Of a DNA stretch of 34,423 nt, positions 23,332 through 31,783 are shown in pieces. Origin of the DNA: Accumulibacter sp. (GTDB taxonomy: Bacteria > Pseudomonadota > Gammaproteobacteria > Burkholderiales > Rhodocyclaceae); NCBI GenBank assembly GCA_020049495.1, contig JAIFKU010000164.1, forward strand, positions 1 through 34,423, given 5' to 3'. The notes below the pieces were generated by a model. That model made no database searches, had not been told where the DNA came from, and saw nothing but the letters and a program-made list of their open reading frames with translations. Each line of letters begins with the position of its first letter. Within the stretch, counting starts at the first letter, position 1. Position numbers and translations under genes: made by a program.

Positions 23332-24660
23332 TTATGCCTTCGGTGGCGCTGGATGATCAGACAGTTCCAGCGTGAGCGGAGCCGCTTTTGCCGCCGCCGC
23401 GTCTTCAGCCGCCTTGTTCATGGCCGCTTTTCTCAGAGCCAGCTCCTTCAGGGCCGCGTCTTCTTCTTCCTTTTTCTTGGCGGCTTCCTTCTCCTTGTCC
23501 ACCTGGCCGTCAAAAGTCAAACCGGAGGCTTGGCTGCCCGCATCGCCTCCCAACACTTCCCTGGTAAAGCGTGCACTTTGCAGCTTCAGGCGCAGCATCA
23601 GGTCACCCTTGGCGTCTGAATTGAGCTGCAATTCCTGCAGGGAAATTTCGCCGGCGTCGTACAGTTCATAGAGGCACTGATCGAAGGTCTTCATTCCCTG
23701 TTCGACCGATTTCTTCATGATCTCTTTCAAGCCCCCGACCTCTCCCTTGGCAATCGCATCCCTTGATGATGCCGTACTCAACAGAATCTCGATGGCGGCA
23801 GCACGCCCTCCGGCGATCTTGCGCACCAGGCGCTGCGAAATGATGGCGCGCATGTTCAGCGAGATGTCGTTCAGCACCTGCTCACGCTTTTCAATGGGGA
23901 AAAAGTTAACGATGCGGTCGATGGCCTGGTTGGCGCTGTTGGCATGCAGCGTGGCCATGCACAGATGCCCGGTCTCGGCAAAATTCAGCGCATATTCCAT
24001 CGTTTCCTGATCGCGGATCTCGCCGATGAGGATGACGTCGGGTGCCTGGCGAAGTGAATCCTTAAGCGCGTCAAACCACCCTGCCGTGTCTACGCCAACC
24101 TCGCGATGGGTAACGATGCAATTGATGTGGGTATGCACGTATTCGACCGGGTCTTCGATGGTGATAATGTGGCCGTACGTTTCCCGGTTGCGCACTCCAA
24201 GCATCGCCGCCAGCGTGGTCGACTTGCCCGACCCGGTGCCGCCAACGAGCAGGACCAGCCCGCGTTTTTCGAGTACAACGGACTTCAGCACCTGCGGCAG
24301 ATTCATCTTGTCGAAATCGGGGATTTCGGTGGTGATGACGCGGATGACCATTCCGGTGTGCTGCTGCTGCGTGAATACGTTGATCCGGAAACGGCCGATA
24401 CCTTCCAGCGAGATGGCGAAGTTCGAGCCTTTGCTGTCAATATAGTTTTGCCACTGTTTCTCGGTCGAAATGGAATGCGCCATTTTTTGCGTCTGTTCTG
24501 CAGTGAGCGGCGTGTCGTTGAGCTTGGTGAGTTTGCCGTTCAGCTTAATCGCTGGCGGGAAACCCGCTGTGATGAACAGGTCCGACCCCTTCATCCCCAC
24601 CATCGTGGTCAGCATCCTGTGCACTACGCCCCGGTACTGCGACTTTTCTTGTTGTTCCAT
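23332..24660 (-). CDS. pilU: Type IV pilus retraction ATPase PilU, with extended C-terminus
   Basis: A 442-aa secretion-superfamily ATPase. Walker A is VGGTGSGKST at about 139-148, the Asp box is ITIEDPVEYVH, Walker B is DVILIGEIRDQETM at about 208-221, and the His box is GHLCMATLHANSANQ. Sequence details (e.g. VVEK-type region VLEKRGLVLLV and RFRINVFTQQQ) favour PilU over PilT. It helps retract type IV pili for twitching. The last ~60 residues form a charged Lys/Glu/Ala helix (KEKEAAKKKEEEDAALKELA) not expected in PilU. Start ATG 24660 has GAGG upstream. pilT, the usual neighbour, is not in this window. Confidence 0.88.
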   Translation of the reverse strand: MEQQEKSQYRGVVHRMLTTMVGMKGSDLFITAGFPPAIKLNGKLTKLNDTPLTAEQTQKMAHSISTEKQWQNYIDSKGSNFAISLEGIGRFRINVFTQQQHTGMVIRVITTEIPDFDKMNLPQVLKSVVLEKRGLVLLVGGTGSGKSTTLAAMLGVRNRETYGHIITIEDPVEYVHTHINCIVTHREVGVDTAGWFDALKDSLRQAPDVILIGEIRDQETMEYALNFAETGHLCMATLHANSANQAIDRIVNFFPIEKREQVLNDISLNMRAIISQRLVRKIAGGRAAAIEILLSTASSRDAIAKGEVGGLKEIMKKSVEQGMKTFDQCLYELYDAGEISLQELQLNSDAKGDLMLRLKLQSARFTREVLGGDAGSQASGLTFDGQVDKEKEAAKKKEEEDAALKELALRKAAMNKAAEDAAAAKAAPLTLELSDHPAPPKA

Positions 24661-24860
24661 GACCAACCTCATCTAGTTAGTAATTTGCCTGGACCGACAG
24701 GGTCAGGCTATTTCAGTAGATAGTCCGGTTGCTTGCCAAGCCGAATTCACCAGTTGACGGATGCTATTCTAGCGCTTCCGGTGTCGGATCACGATGATGA
24801 AACTCGCTTGCCATGTTCTGGCCAATGGCTGAGTTCGGTTAGGGAAATGCGGATAAATTC

Positions 24861-24995
24861 GTTTCTGTCGTTCCCGCGCAGGCGGGAATCCAGTTAAATC
24901 GACATTCTGGATCCCCGCCTACGCGGGGATGACGTCCCGAAGGCAACGGGGCCTTTGGCTCAAGTCCTCCTGGGTGACGAATAGTTCAGCATTTC
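24861..24995. repeat. REP-like inverted pair in the pilU-adh intergenic region
   Basis: The palindromes TTCCCGC-GCAG-GCGGGAA (24871-24888) and ATCCCCGC-CTAC-GCGGGGAT (24911-24930) face each other, joined by CCAG...CTGG and bounded by GTCG and GACGTC. A tail with GGCAACGGGGCCTTTGGCTC follows. A degenerate relative lies at 20133-20217. The remaining parts of the 492-base gap (24661-24860, 24996-25152) hold no gene I can support; a TAGAAT near 24769 on the minus strand might be the -10 box of pilU. Confidence 0.8.
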
Positions 24996-25152
24996 CTTAG
25001 CCGAAATATCGCATCAGGCAGAGGTTTGGCCTGCGCCTCGCCGGATCGAGGTGGTGCGCCCGTCAATCAAGCGCGGCACCCGGCAAAGGCAAGGCGCTGG
25101 CGTTACGCTGCAGTTGCCATGGTGGCCTTGCCGAGATTGTCTGATGTGAAGA

Positions 25153-26166
25153 TCAGAAACCTTCCAGCACGATCTTGCCCCGCGATTTTCCAGATTCCAG
25201 CAAGGCGTGAGCGCGTTTCAGATTGGCCGCGTTGATCAGTCCGAAGTTTTCGTTGACCGTGGTACGCACCACACCCGCGTCGACCAGCCGCGTCATCTCG
25301 GATAGCAAGTGATGTTGGGCGATCATGTCGTCCGTATTGAAAATGGAGCGCGTGAACATCAACTCCCAGTGTAATGAAACGCTCTTGCGCTTCAGCAGTG
25401 TTACGTCGATTGGCTTGGGGTCGTCGATCAAGCCGAACTTGCCTTGCGGGGCGATGGCTTCAACAATTTGCGCGAAGTGCTGGTCGGTGTGCGTCAGGCT
25501 GACGATGTAATCCGCATGCTGAATGCCAATCCGCTTGAGCTCATCGGTCAGCGAGGCGCTATGGTCGATGACATGGTGAGCGCCCAACTGACTGGCCCAG
25601 GTCTGGGTCTCCGGTCGCGATGCGGTGCCGATGACGGTCAGCCCGGTAAGCCGACGCGCAAGCTGGGTCATGATGGAGCCGACACCACCCGCCGCGCCGA
25701 TGATGAGCAGGGACTTGTTGTTGGGCATCTTGCCCGGATCGATAGCCAGCCGGTCAAACAGCATTTCCCACGCCGTGATACTCGTCAGCGGCAGCGCGGC
25801 GGCAGAGGCAAAATCGAGTGAGCCCGGCATTTTGGCGACGATGCGTTCATCGACAAGATGCAGCTCGCTATTGCAACCGGCGCGGGTAATCGAACCGGCA
25901 TACCAGACCCGGTCGCCCGGCTTGAACAGGGTCACCTCCGGGCCGACGTCACGAACTATGCCAGACGCATCCCAGCCCAGGATGTTCCATTCGCCGGCAG
26001 GCGGTGTGGTTCTCATGCGTACTTTCACATCCACCGGATTGACGGAAATGGCCTTAACCTCAACCAGCAGATCGCGACCTTGGGCGACTGGATCCGGCAG
26101 CGTAACGTCTACAAGCGAGTCAGCCAGGTCGATGGCAAGAGGTCTCTGGTGGGCAACGGCTTTTAT
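25153..26166 (-). CDS. Zinc-type alcohol dehydrogenase-like oxidoreductase with apparent AUA start
   Basis: A medium-chain dehydrogenase/quinone reductase (337 aa from 26166). The NAD(P)H-binding motif is LLIIGAAGGVGSIMTQLARR. Other family blocks are ILGWDASGIVRDVGPEVTLF, GDRVWYAGSITRAG and the C-terminal RAHALLESGKSRGKIVLEGF. Zinc-ligand Cys residues of true alcohol dehydrogenases are absent. Family similarity begins at KAVAHQRPLAIDLADSL, immediately after an ATA codon (26166-26164) placed six bases behind GGAG. No ATG, GTG or TTG lies between the amtB stop, in the same frame, and that point. The first standard start, GTG 26034, would remove 44 residues of conserved sequence. So either AUA is used or the gene lost its start. 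Confidence 0.75.
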   Translation of the reverse strand: MKAVAHQRPLAIDLADSLVDVTLPDPVAQGRDLLVEVKAISVNPVDVKVRMRTTPPAGEWNILGWDASGIVRDVGPEVTLFKPGDRVWYAGSITRAGCNSELHLVDERIVAKMPGSLDFASAAALPLTSITAWEMLFDRLAIDPGKMPNNKSLLIIGAAGGVGSIMTQLARRLTGLTVIGTASRPETQTWASQLGAHHVIDHSASLTDELKRIGIQHADYIVSLTHTDQHFAQIVEAIAPQGKFGLIDDPKPIDVTLLKRKSVSLHWELMFTRSIFNTDDMIAQHHLLSEMTRLVDAGVVRTTVNENFGLINAANLKRAHALLESGKSRGKIVLEGF

Positions 26167-26193
26167 GGGAATCTCCGGGTTGAGCAGGGTTCG

Positions 26194-27396
26194 TCACCAG
26201 TTGGGTTCGCGTTCCGGTGTTGCAGTAATCCTGTGGATGGACAGGTCGGCACCGTCGAACTCTTCTTCCCGATCAAGACGCAGCCCCATTGTCGATTTTA
26301 TCAGGCTGTAGACGATGAAGCTGCCGCTCAGGGCAACAGCAATCGCCATGCCGGTCATGATCAATTGCGGCATGAAGGCAATGCCTCCCGCCCCGCCCAG
26401 CCCCTTTTGCCCGAAGATGCCGGCGGCGATGCCGCCCCAGACGCCGCACAGTCCGTGCAGAGGCCAGACGCCAAGCACGTCATCGATCTTCCAGCGGTTC
26501 TGGGTCAGGGTGAACATGACGACGAACAGGCCCCCGGCTATGCCGCCAACGACCAGCGAACCCATTGGATGCATGATGTCGGAACCGGCACACACGGCCA
26601 CCAAACCGGCGAGCGGGCCATTATGCACGAAGCCCGGGTCGTTCTTGCCGGCGACCAGGGCCACCAGCGTGCCGCCGACCATGGCCATCAGCGAGTTCAT
26701 CGCCACCAGCCCGGAGATCTTGTCGAGCGTCTGCGCGCTCATGACGTTGAAGCCGAACCAGCCGACGGTGAGAATCCACGCACCCAGTGCGAGGAAGGGG
26801 ATGGATGACGGCGGGTGCGCGGAGATCCGGCCTTCCTTGGTGTAGCGTCCGTGCCGCGCCCCGAGCAGCAGCACGGCAGGCAGGGCGATCCAGCCGCCCA
26901 TGGCATGCACCACCACAGAACCGGCAAAATCGTGGAACTCCTCGCCGAAGCTGGCCTTCAGCCAGGCCTGGATACCATAGGCCTGATTCCACGCAATGCC
27001 TTCGAAGAAGGGGTAGATGAAGGCGACGATCAGTAAGGTGGCGACCAGTTGCGGATTGAATTTGGCACGTTCGGCCACGCCACCGGAAATGATCGCCGGG
27101 ATGGCTGCGGCAAAAGTGAGCAGGAAGAAGAAACGGGTCAGTTCGTAGCCGCTCTTCTGCATCAGCGTTTCTGCGCCCGAGAAAAAGTTGATGCCGTAAG
27201 CCACCGAAAAGCCGACAAAGAAATAGGCGATCGTCGATACCGAGAAGTCGACAAGAATCTTGACCAGGGCATTGACCTGGTTCTTCTTGCGCACCGTGCC
27301 CAGTTCAAGGAAGGCAAAACCCGAATGCATGGCCAGCACCATGATGCCGCCAAGCAGAATGAACAGAACGTCACTACCCGATTTGAGCGCTTCCAT
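26194..27396 (-). CDS. amtB: Ammonium transporter
   Basis: A 400-aa Amt/Mep/Rh-family channel with about eleven hydrophobic segments. Signature blocks include FILLGGIMVLAMHSGFAFLE, FEGIAWNQAYGIQAWL and the family motif DFAGSVVVHAMGG with its twin-His site, followed by LGAWILTVGWFGFNVMSAQ and LHGLCGVWGGIAAGIFG. ATG 27396 follows AGGAGG; the frame from 27429 would start inside the sigma-54 promoter. It takes up ammonium when it is scarce. There is no adjacent glnK (the PII protein that gates AmtB), which is unusual. Regulation by NtrC and sigma-54 is likely from the sites at 27429 and 27498. The alcohol dehydrogenase follows 27 bases downstream. Confidence 0.93.
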   Translation of the reverse strand: MEALKSGSDVLFILLGGIMVLAMHSGFAFLELGTVRKKNQVNALVKILVDFSVSTIAYFFVGFSVAYGINFFSGAETLMQKSGYELTRFFFLLTFAAAIPAIISGGVAERAKFNPQLVATLLIVAFIYPFFEGIAWNQAYGIQAWLKASFGEEFHDFAGSVVVHAMGGWIALPAVLLLGARHGRYTKEGRISAHPPSSIPFLALGAWILTVGWFGFNVMSAQTLDKISGLVAMNSLMAMVGGTLVALVAGKNDPGFVHNGPLAGLVAVCAGSDIMHPMGSLVVGGIAGGLFVVMFTLTQNRWKIDDVLGVWPLHGLCGVWGGIAAGIFGQKGLGGAGGIAFMPQLIMTGMAIAVALSGSFIVYSLIKSTMGLRLDREEEFDGADLSIHRITATPEREPNW

Positions 27397-27428
27397 GCGG
27401 CCTCCTGAAAATTTATCGGAGGCACGCA

Positions 27429-27444
27429 TGCAATCTTCGTTCCA
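27429..27444 (-). promoter_or_regulatory. Sigma-54 promoter of amtB
   Basis: On the minus strand TGGAACGAAGATTGCA matches TGGCAC-R-N4-TTGC-W with one change (C to A in the -24 box) and correct GG-N10-GC spacing. Predicted transcription start is near 27418, giving a leader of about 22 bases with AGGAGG before the amtB ATG. Confidence 0.75.
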
Positions 27445-27497
27445 CAGTAGCGTATGTTGCTAATTCAACGAGTTACGTGCCTGCCCTGCAGCACAGC

Positions 27498-27512
27498 GCA
27501 CCGGCATGGTGC
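27498..27512. promoter_or_regulatory. NtrC binding site upstream of amtB
   Basis: GCACC-GGCAT-GGTGC is a perfect inverted repeat of the NtrC core with the proper five-base spacer. Its centre is about 87 bases upstream of the predicted amtB transcription start, a standard enhancer position. Confidence 0.7.
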
Positions 27513-27571
27513 TTTCTGCAAAAAACGGTCACCACTATGGAGCAAAAACCACAAGGCACATCAGTCGCGGT

Positions 27572-28831
27572 CTATTTTGGTGCGACACCGGGCGGGAGGA
27601 GTACCCACATCTGGCCCTGCTGCTTCATTCGTCCGGCCTGGGCGCCGGCCTCGGCGCCAAAGCCCCAGAAGAAATCGGCGCGCACCACGCCACGGATGGC
27701 CCCGCCGGTGTCCTGCGCCAGCATCAGGCGCTGCAAGGGCGTGGCAGAATTGGGTTGCGTCGTCGACAGGAAGACCGGAGCGCCAAGCGGCACATGGCGC
27801 GGGTCGACGGCAATGCTGCGTTCAGCCGTCAGCGGCACACCCAGGGCCCCTTGCGGCCCTTCGTTTTCGTTACCCTTGACGGACACTTCACGGAAGAAGA
27901 CATAGCTTGGATTGGCGTTGAGCACTTCGTCGAGCTTGGCCGGATTGGCCCGTGCCCAGGCCTGTATGCCCTGCATGGAGGCCTGCTCGGCGCGAAGTTC
28001 GCCACGTTCGATCAGCACCCGGCCAACGGAATGATAGGGGTGTCCGTTCTGGTCGGCGTAACCAATGCGCACCGTGCTGCCATCGGGCAGCTTGACGCGA
28101 CCGGAACCCTGGATCTGCAGAAAGAAGAGTTCGACGGCGTCATCCACCCAGAGCAGGACGCGGTCGGCGTAATTCTTCTCGCGGCCAACAATATCCGCAC
28201 GCGAATAATAGGGAATGACCCGGTTCCCTTGCAGGCGACCACGCAGGCGCATGTTCTTCAGATCCGGCAGCACGTCGGAAAGATCGATGGTCAGGAGATC
28301 CGAAGGCACTCCCAGAACGGGTTGCGAGAAGGTTGCGCTGCGCGTGCGCGAACCGCGCAGAAGGGGTTCGTAATAACCCGTCACCGTCCCGCTGGTTGTA
28401 CCGTCCGGGTTGGTCAGCAGGTAAGGTTCGAAGCGCGCTTCGAAGAAGCGGTGCAAGGTGGCGCTGTCGGTTGCGACGAGACCTTTGGCTTCTTCGCAGG
28501 CCGCCCGCCAGAGCAGCCATTGCGCTTTACTGGTCAAGCCCCGGCAGGATTGCAGGAAGGCCGGCCAAGCGACGGCAAGATCGTCCTCTGCCCAGCCGGG
28601 CAGGTCGCTCCAGCGCGCCGCCTGCATCGGTTTGGCCGGCGGCTGTATTTCCGGAACGACGGGTTGAACCGGACAGGGCTGGACAGCCGGACACACCGGG
28701 CAGGACGGGCAGGACGGGCAGACGGCTACGGCGGATGGCGGTGCTTCCCTGACTGTGGCGCAGGCGGCGAGCAGCACACCGATCAGGCTGGCAAGGAACA
28801 GCGGGAGTCGTCTTGTTTGGCTTTTGCTCAT
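27572..28831 (-). CDS. mltA: Membrane-bound lytic murein transglycosylase A
   Basis: A 419-aa outer-membrane lipoprotein that cleaves peptidoglycan to 1,6-anhydromuropeptides. The signal peptide ends in the lipobox LLAAC (Cys 24). A Cys/Pro-rich linker with repeated CP units (about residues 38-55) follows. The MltA domain includes GTVTGYYEPLLRGSRTRSAT and LFFLQIQGSGRVKLPDGSTV, and the C-terminal 3D domain contains LMLAQDTGGAIRGVVRADFF, whose Asp residues include the catalytic acid. The Cys-rich linker is not typical. It is divergent from the DUF815 ATPase gene with a 49-base gap. The start ATG has no strong ribosome-binding site. Confidence 0.92.
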   Translation of the reverse strand: MSKSQTRRLPLFLASLIGVLLAACATVREAPPSAVAVCPSCPSCPVCPAVQPCPVQPVVPEIQPPAKPMQAARWSDLPGWAEDDLAVAWPAFLQSCRGLTSKAQWLLWRAACEEAKGLVATDSATLHRFFEARFEPYLLTNPDGTTSGTVTGYYEPLLRGSRTRSATFSQPVLGVPSDLLTIDLSDVLPDLKNMRLRGRLQGNRVIPYYSRADIVGREKNYADRVLLWVDDAVELFFLQIQGSGRVKLPDGSTVRIGYADQNGHPYHSVGRVLIERGELRAEQASMQGIQAWARANPAKLDEVLNANPSYVFFREVSVKGNENEGPQGALGVPLTAERSIAVDPRHVPLGAPVFLSTTQPNSATPLQRLMLAQDTGGAIRGVVRADFFWGFGAEAGAQAGRMKQQGQMWVLLPPGVAPK

Positions 28832-28880
28832 GGTTTGGCTAAAGTGCAGGGGTTTTCAAACCTAGCGAGTATACCGCCCG

Positions 28881-29777
28881 ATGAGCGACCCAGCCCAGCA
28901 GCTTGCCAGTTTCCTTGCCCGCGCCGAAAAATTGCTCGAACGCATCGAGCCCTTGTTGCCGCCCGCCTCGCCCTCGCCGGACTGGAATTCAGCGATTGCC
29001 TTTCGCTGGCGCAAGCGCGGCAATACGGGTTATCTGCTGCCGATCACACGGCCGTCCGCGATGCGCCTTCAGGACCTGCACGACATTGATGAGCAGAAAG
29101 CCCGGATCGACGCCAACACCCGCCAGTTTGTCAGCGCACAGCCGGCCAACAATGTCCTGCTTACCGGCACACGCGGCTCGGGCAAGTCCTCCCTGATCAA
29201 GGCCTTGCTCAACGAATATGCCGCCAGGGGTTTGCGCGTCATTGAAGTCGAGAAAGGCGACCTGATCGACCTGCCCGACATCGTCGAACTGGTCGAAGGG
29301 CGTAACGAACGCTTCATCATTTTTTGCGACGACCTTTCCTTCGATGCCGGAGATGCCACATTCAAGGCGCTGAAGGTCGTCCTTGACGGTTCGCTGTCCT
29401 CGCCCCCCGACAATGTTCTGATCTACGCCACGTCGAACCGTCGTCACCTGATGCCGGAATATTTCGAGGAAAACCTCGAAGGCAAACGCGTCGGTGACGA
29501 AATTCACCCGGGCGAGGCCGTCGAGGAAAAGATATCGCTCTCCGAACGTTTCGGCCTCTGGCTGTCGTTCTATCCTTTCGATCAGGAAGCCTATCTCAAC
29601 ATCGTTGCGCACTGGCTCGGGTCATTCGGTTGCAAAAAATCCGAGATCGCGCGCGCCGAGCGCGATGCGCTCAACTGGGCCCTGCTGCGCGGCTCGCGCA
29701 GCGGTCGCGTGGCCTGGCAATTTGCCAAGGATTGGGCAGGGACGCACAAGCCGGCCAAAGCAAAACGCGGCCGATGA
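28881..29777 (+). CDS. DUF815-family AAA+ ATPase
   Basis: A 298-aa cytosolic P-loop ATPase. Walker A is GTRGSGKSS near residues 96-104, Walker B is FIIFCDDLSFD at about 145-155, and sensor-1-like ATSNRRHLMPE follows. The N-terminal ~85 residues are a helical region, and the C-terminus ends in a basic tail (KPAKAKRGR). Members of this family are widespread but of unknown function. The stop overlaps the start of the MutT-ThiE fusion by four bases (ATGA), so the two are translated together. The ATG at 28881 opens conserved sequence, though no strong ribosome-binding site is visible. Confidence 0.85.
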   Translation: MSDPAQQLASFLARAEKLLERIEPLLPPASPSPDWNSAIAFRWRKRGNTGYLLPITRPSAMRLQDLHDIDEQKARIDANTRQFVSAQPANNVLLTGTRGSGKSSLIKALLNEYAARGLRVIEVEKGDLIDLPDIVELVEGRNERFIIFCDDLSFDAGDATFKALKVVLDGSLSSPPDNVLIYATSNRRHLMPEYFEENLEGKRVGDEIHPGEAVEEKISLSERFGLWLSFYPFDQEAYLNIVAHWLGSFGCKKSEIARAERDALNWALLRGSRSGRVAWQFAKDWAGTHKPAKAKRGR

Positions 29778-30757
29778 AAAAAATCGTCGACGTCGCTGCC
29801 GCCATCCTGCTGCGCGATGGCCAGGAGGGCGCCGAGTTTCTGCTGGCCCTGCGCCCGCAGGGGAAAGCCTATGCCGGCTACTGGGAATTTCCCGGCGGCA
29901 AGGTCGAACCGGGCGAAACCCTGCGTCAGGCTCTGGTACGTGAGATCGAGGAAGAACTGGGCGTTGTCATCGATCGCGCCTGGCCGTGGCTGTCCTGCGA
30001 GTTCACCTACCCGCACGCCAGCGTCCGCCTGAAATTCTTCCGCGTGACGTCGTGGCACGGCGAAATCGTAGCGCTTGAGCACAGCGGCATTGTCTGGATG
30101 AAAATCGGGGACAGTGCGCCCGTTGCCCCATTACTGCCAGCCAATGGCCCCATCCTGCGCGCGCTCGAACTGCCGTCGATCTACGCGCTGACCCATGCCG
30201 CCGGGAACAGCATCGAGAGCGAACTGGCGAAACTTGAAACAGCACTGGCCGGCGGACTGCGACTGATCCAGGTCCGCGACAAGACCTTATCTGCGGCCCA
30301 GCGCTTGCGCCTGGCACTAGGGGTAATGGCCCTCGCCAGAGACTATGGCGATGCTGTCGTGCTGGTCAACGACGACGAGGAGCTGGCGCGTGCAACGGGC
30401 GCCCACGGCCTGCACCTCTCGTCCGGACGACTCATGCAACTCAGGCAGCGTCCACCCTTCGCGCGGGTTGCGGCCTCCTGCCATCGTGCCGAAGAACTCG
30501 CGCACGCCGCTACGCTGGGTCTGGATTTCGCCGTACTCGGTCCGGTGCTGCCGACACCGACCCATCCGGAAGCCAGCGGCATGGGCTGGGATGACTTTGC
30601 GCACCTGATCGAGCGATCACCTTTGCCGGTATTCGCCCTCGGGGGCATGCAGCTGGAGAGTCTTGAAACAGCCAGGGAGAAAGGCGCTCACGGCATCGCC
30701 CTGATGCGTGGCTGGGGCGGTCAGAAGACAGAGGACGGAGGACAGAGAACGGAGTGA
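29774..30757 (+). CDS. MutT Nudix hydrolase fused to a ThiE-like domain
   Basis: A 327-aa two-domain protein. Residues 1-130 are a MutT-type Nudix hydrolase: EFPGGKVEPGETLRQALVRE followed by IEEELGV is the Nudix box, expected to destroy 8-oxo-dGTP. Residues ~137-312 resemble thiamine-phosphate synthase (TIM barrel): LRLIQVRDKTLSAAQRL, VLVNDDEELARATGAHGLHL, FAVLGPVLPTPTHPEASGMG and VFALGGMQLES. Whether the ThiE half makes thiamine phosphate is unclear; the same fusion is known in proteobacteria and is thought to act in repair. The tail has a short repetitive GGQKTEDGGQRTE. The start at 29774 overlaps the ATPase stop codon. Confidence 0.88.
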   Translation: MKKIVDVAAAILLRDGQEGAEFLLALRPQGKAYAGYWEFPGGKVEPGETLRQALVREIEEELGVVIDRAWPWLSCEFTYPHASVRLKFFRVTSWHGEIVALEHSGIVWMKIGDSAPVAPLLPANGPILRALELPSIYALTHAAGNSIESELAKLETALAGGLRLIQVRDKTLSAAQRLRLALGVMALARDYGDAVVLVNDDEELARATGAHGLHLSSGRLMQLRQRPPFARVAASCHRAEELAHAATLGLDFAVLGPVLPTPTHPEASGMGWDDFAHLIERSPLPVFALGGMQLESLETAREKGAHGIALMRGWGGQKTEDGGQRTE

Positions 30758-30764
30758 ACTACTA

Positions 30765-30959
30765 CTACTCGGCCTTGGGTGGGTCGGACAGGGGGTCCTT
30801 TGTTTCCTGCACCGATACCCGGTACGCTTCGGAAGCCCAGGCCCCCAGATCGATCAGCTTGCAGCGCTCGCAACAGAACGGGCGAAACGCATTGTCGGCA
30901 CTCCACACCGACTCGCCACCGCATTGCGGACAGCGCACTATGGTTACCTTCAGGGTCAT
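30765..30959 (-). CDS. yacG: DNA gyrase inhibitor YacG
   Basis: A 64-aa zinc protein. The metal site is CPQCGGE...[20 protein letters not shown], with two CxxC pairs and the conserved DLGxW motif. In E. coli YacG binds GyrB and blocks DNA binding. It follows zapD by two bases and is in the usual coaE-zapD-yacG order. It is convergent with the MutT-ThiE gene, seven bases away, and no terminator is evident. Confidence 0.95.
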   Translation of the reverse strand: MTLKVTIVRCPQCGGESVWSADNAFRPFCCERCKLIDLGAWASEAYRVSVQETKDPLSDPPKAE

Positions 30960-30961
30960 CG

Positions 30962-31723
30962 CTACAGGTTGCAGAAAATCAGGTCAAAGGGCACATCAAC
31001 GCCCTCTTCGCTATGCCGCGGACGATGCTCGTTATCGGGGCGGGTAAAGCGGATGTTCAGGGCGTATTTGTTGGCACTGATTTCGGGAACGAACGGGGCA
31101 TGCAGTTTGAGCGAGATGCGCACCATCTGGGACGCGCTGCCCCCCAGCATCAGTTGAAACGCTCCACCCCTGGCCACCTGATGCTCGGCATTTCCGCTGG
31201 CGCGCAACAGGCGTAGAACGATAAACAGTCCGTCACGCAGCGGCAGCAGCGGCTTCAACCAGCCATGCAGGGCATTGCCACGCCCTTCGGTCGTCTGATG
31301 CAGCCAGTGATGATAGGACGGCAGGTCGAATTCACATACGCCGCCGGGAATGGCTGCGCGGCTCTTGATGCCCATCAGCCAGTCGTTCTCGCGCAAATAC
31401 TGGCCAATCTTGCCAGTCATGCCGAGCAGGGCCGCCGAGGCCTGCTCGATTTCGTAAAGCGCGCCGGAAAGCGCTTCTTCGGAGATTTCGGGATTATCGC
31501 GAAAGGCCAGCAAGGCCTGCCGCTGCCGCTCAAGTTCCTGGATCAGATCCATCTTGAGGTCGGCACGACTCGCCACTTCGAGAATCTCGAATAGCGTCAG
31601 CAAGGCCACGTGGTGTTCGCGCGAGCCGTTCTGCTGGATAAAATAAGACGCTTTTTCGAACAGATCCTCAAGGCGCAACAGCGTACGTATGCGCTCATTG
31701 AAAGGATATTCGTAAGTAATCAC
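30962..31723 (-). CDS. zapD: Cell division protein ZapD
   Basis: A 253-aa cytosolic protein that cross-links FtsZ filaments at the division ring. It opens with [20 protein letters not shown], the family signature, and includes [20 protein letters not shown] and the [14 protein letters not shown] segment. The length matches the family. It lies 60 bases after coaE and two bases before yacG, presumably in one operon with them. Confidence 0.95.
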   Translation of the reverse strand: MITYEYPFNERIRTLLRLEDLFEKASYFIQQNGSREHHVALLTLFEILEVASRADLKMDLIQELERQRQALLAFRDNPEISEEALSGALYEIEQASAALLGMTGKIGQYLRENDWLMGIKSRAAIPGGVCEFDLPSYHHWLHQTTEGRGNALHGWLKPLLPLRDGLFIVLRLLRASGNAEHQVARGGAFQLMLGGSASQMVRISLKLHAPFVPEISANKYALNIRFTRPDNEHRPRHSEEGVDVPFDLIFCNL

Positions 31724-31783
31724 GCCGCCGCCAGTTTAGATAACGGGAAAGTGGCTGGATTCTGAGGCATTTACAACAAAACC

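Noticed and set aside
27506-29089. 527-codon plus-strand frame opposite mltA
   Set aside because: The minus strand encodes an intact MltA with lipobox and 3D domain; the plus frame is a shadow that even runs into the next gene.
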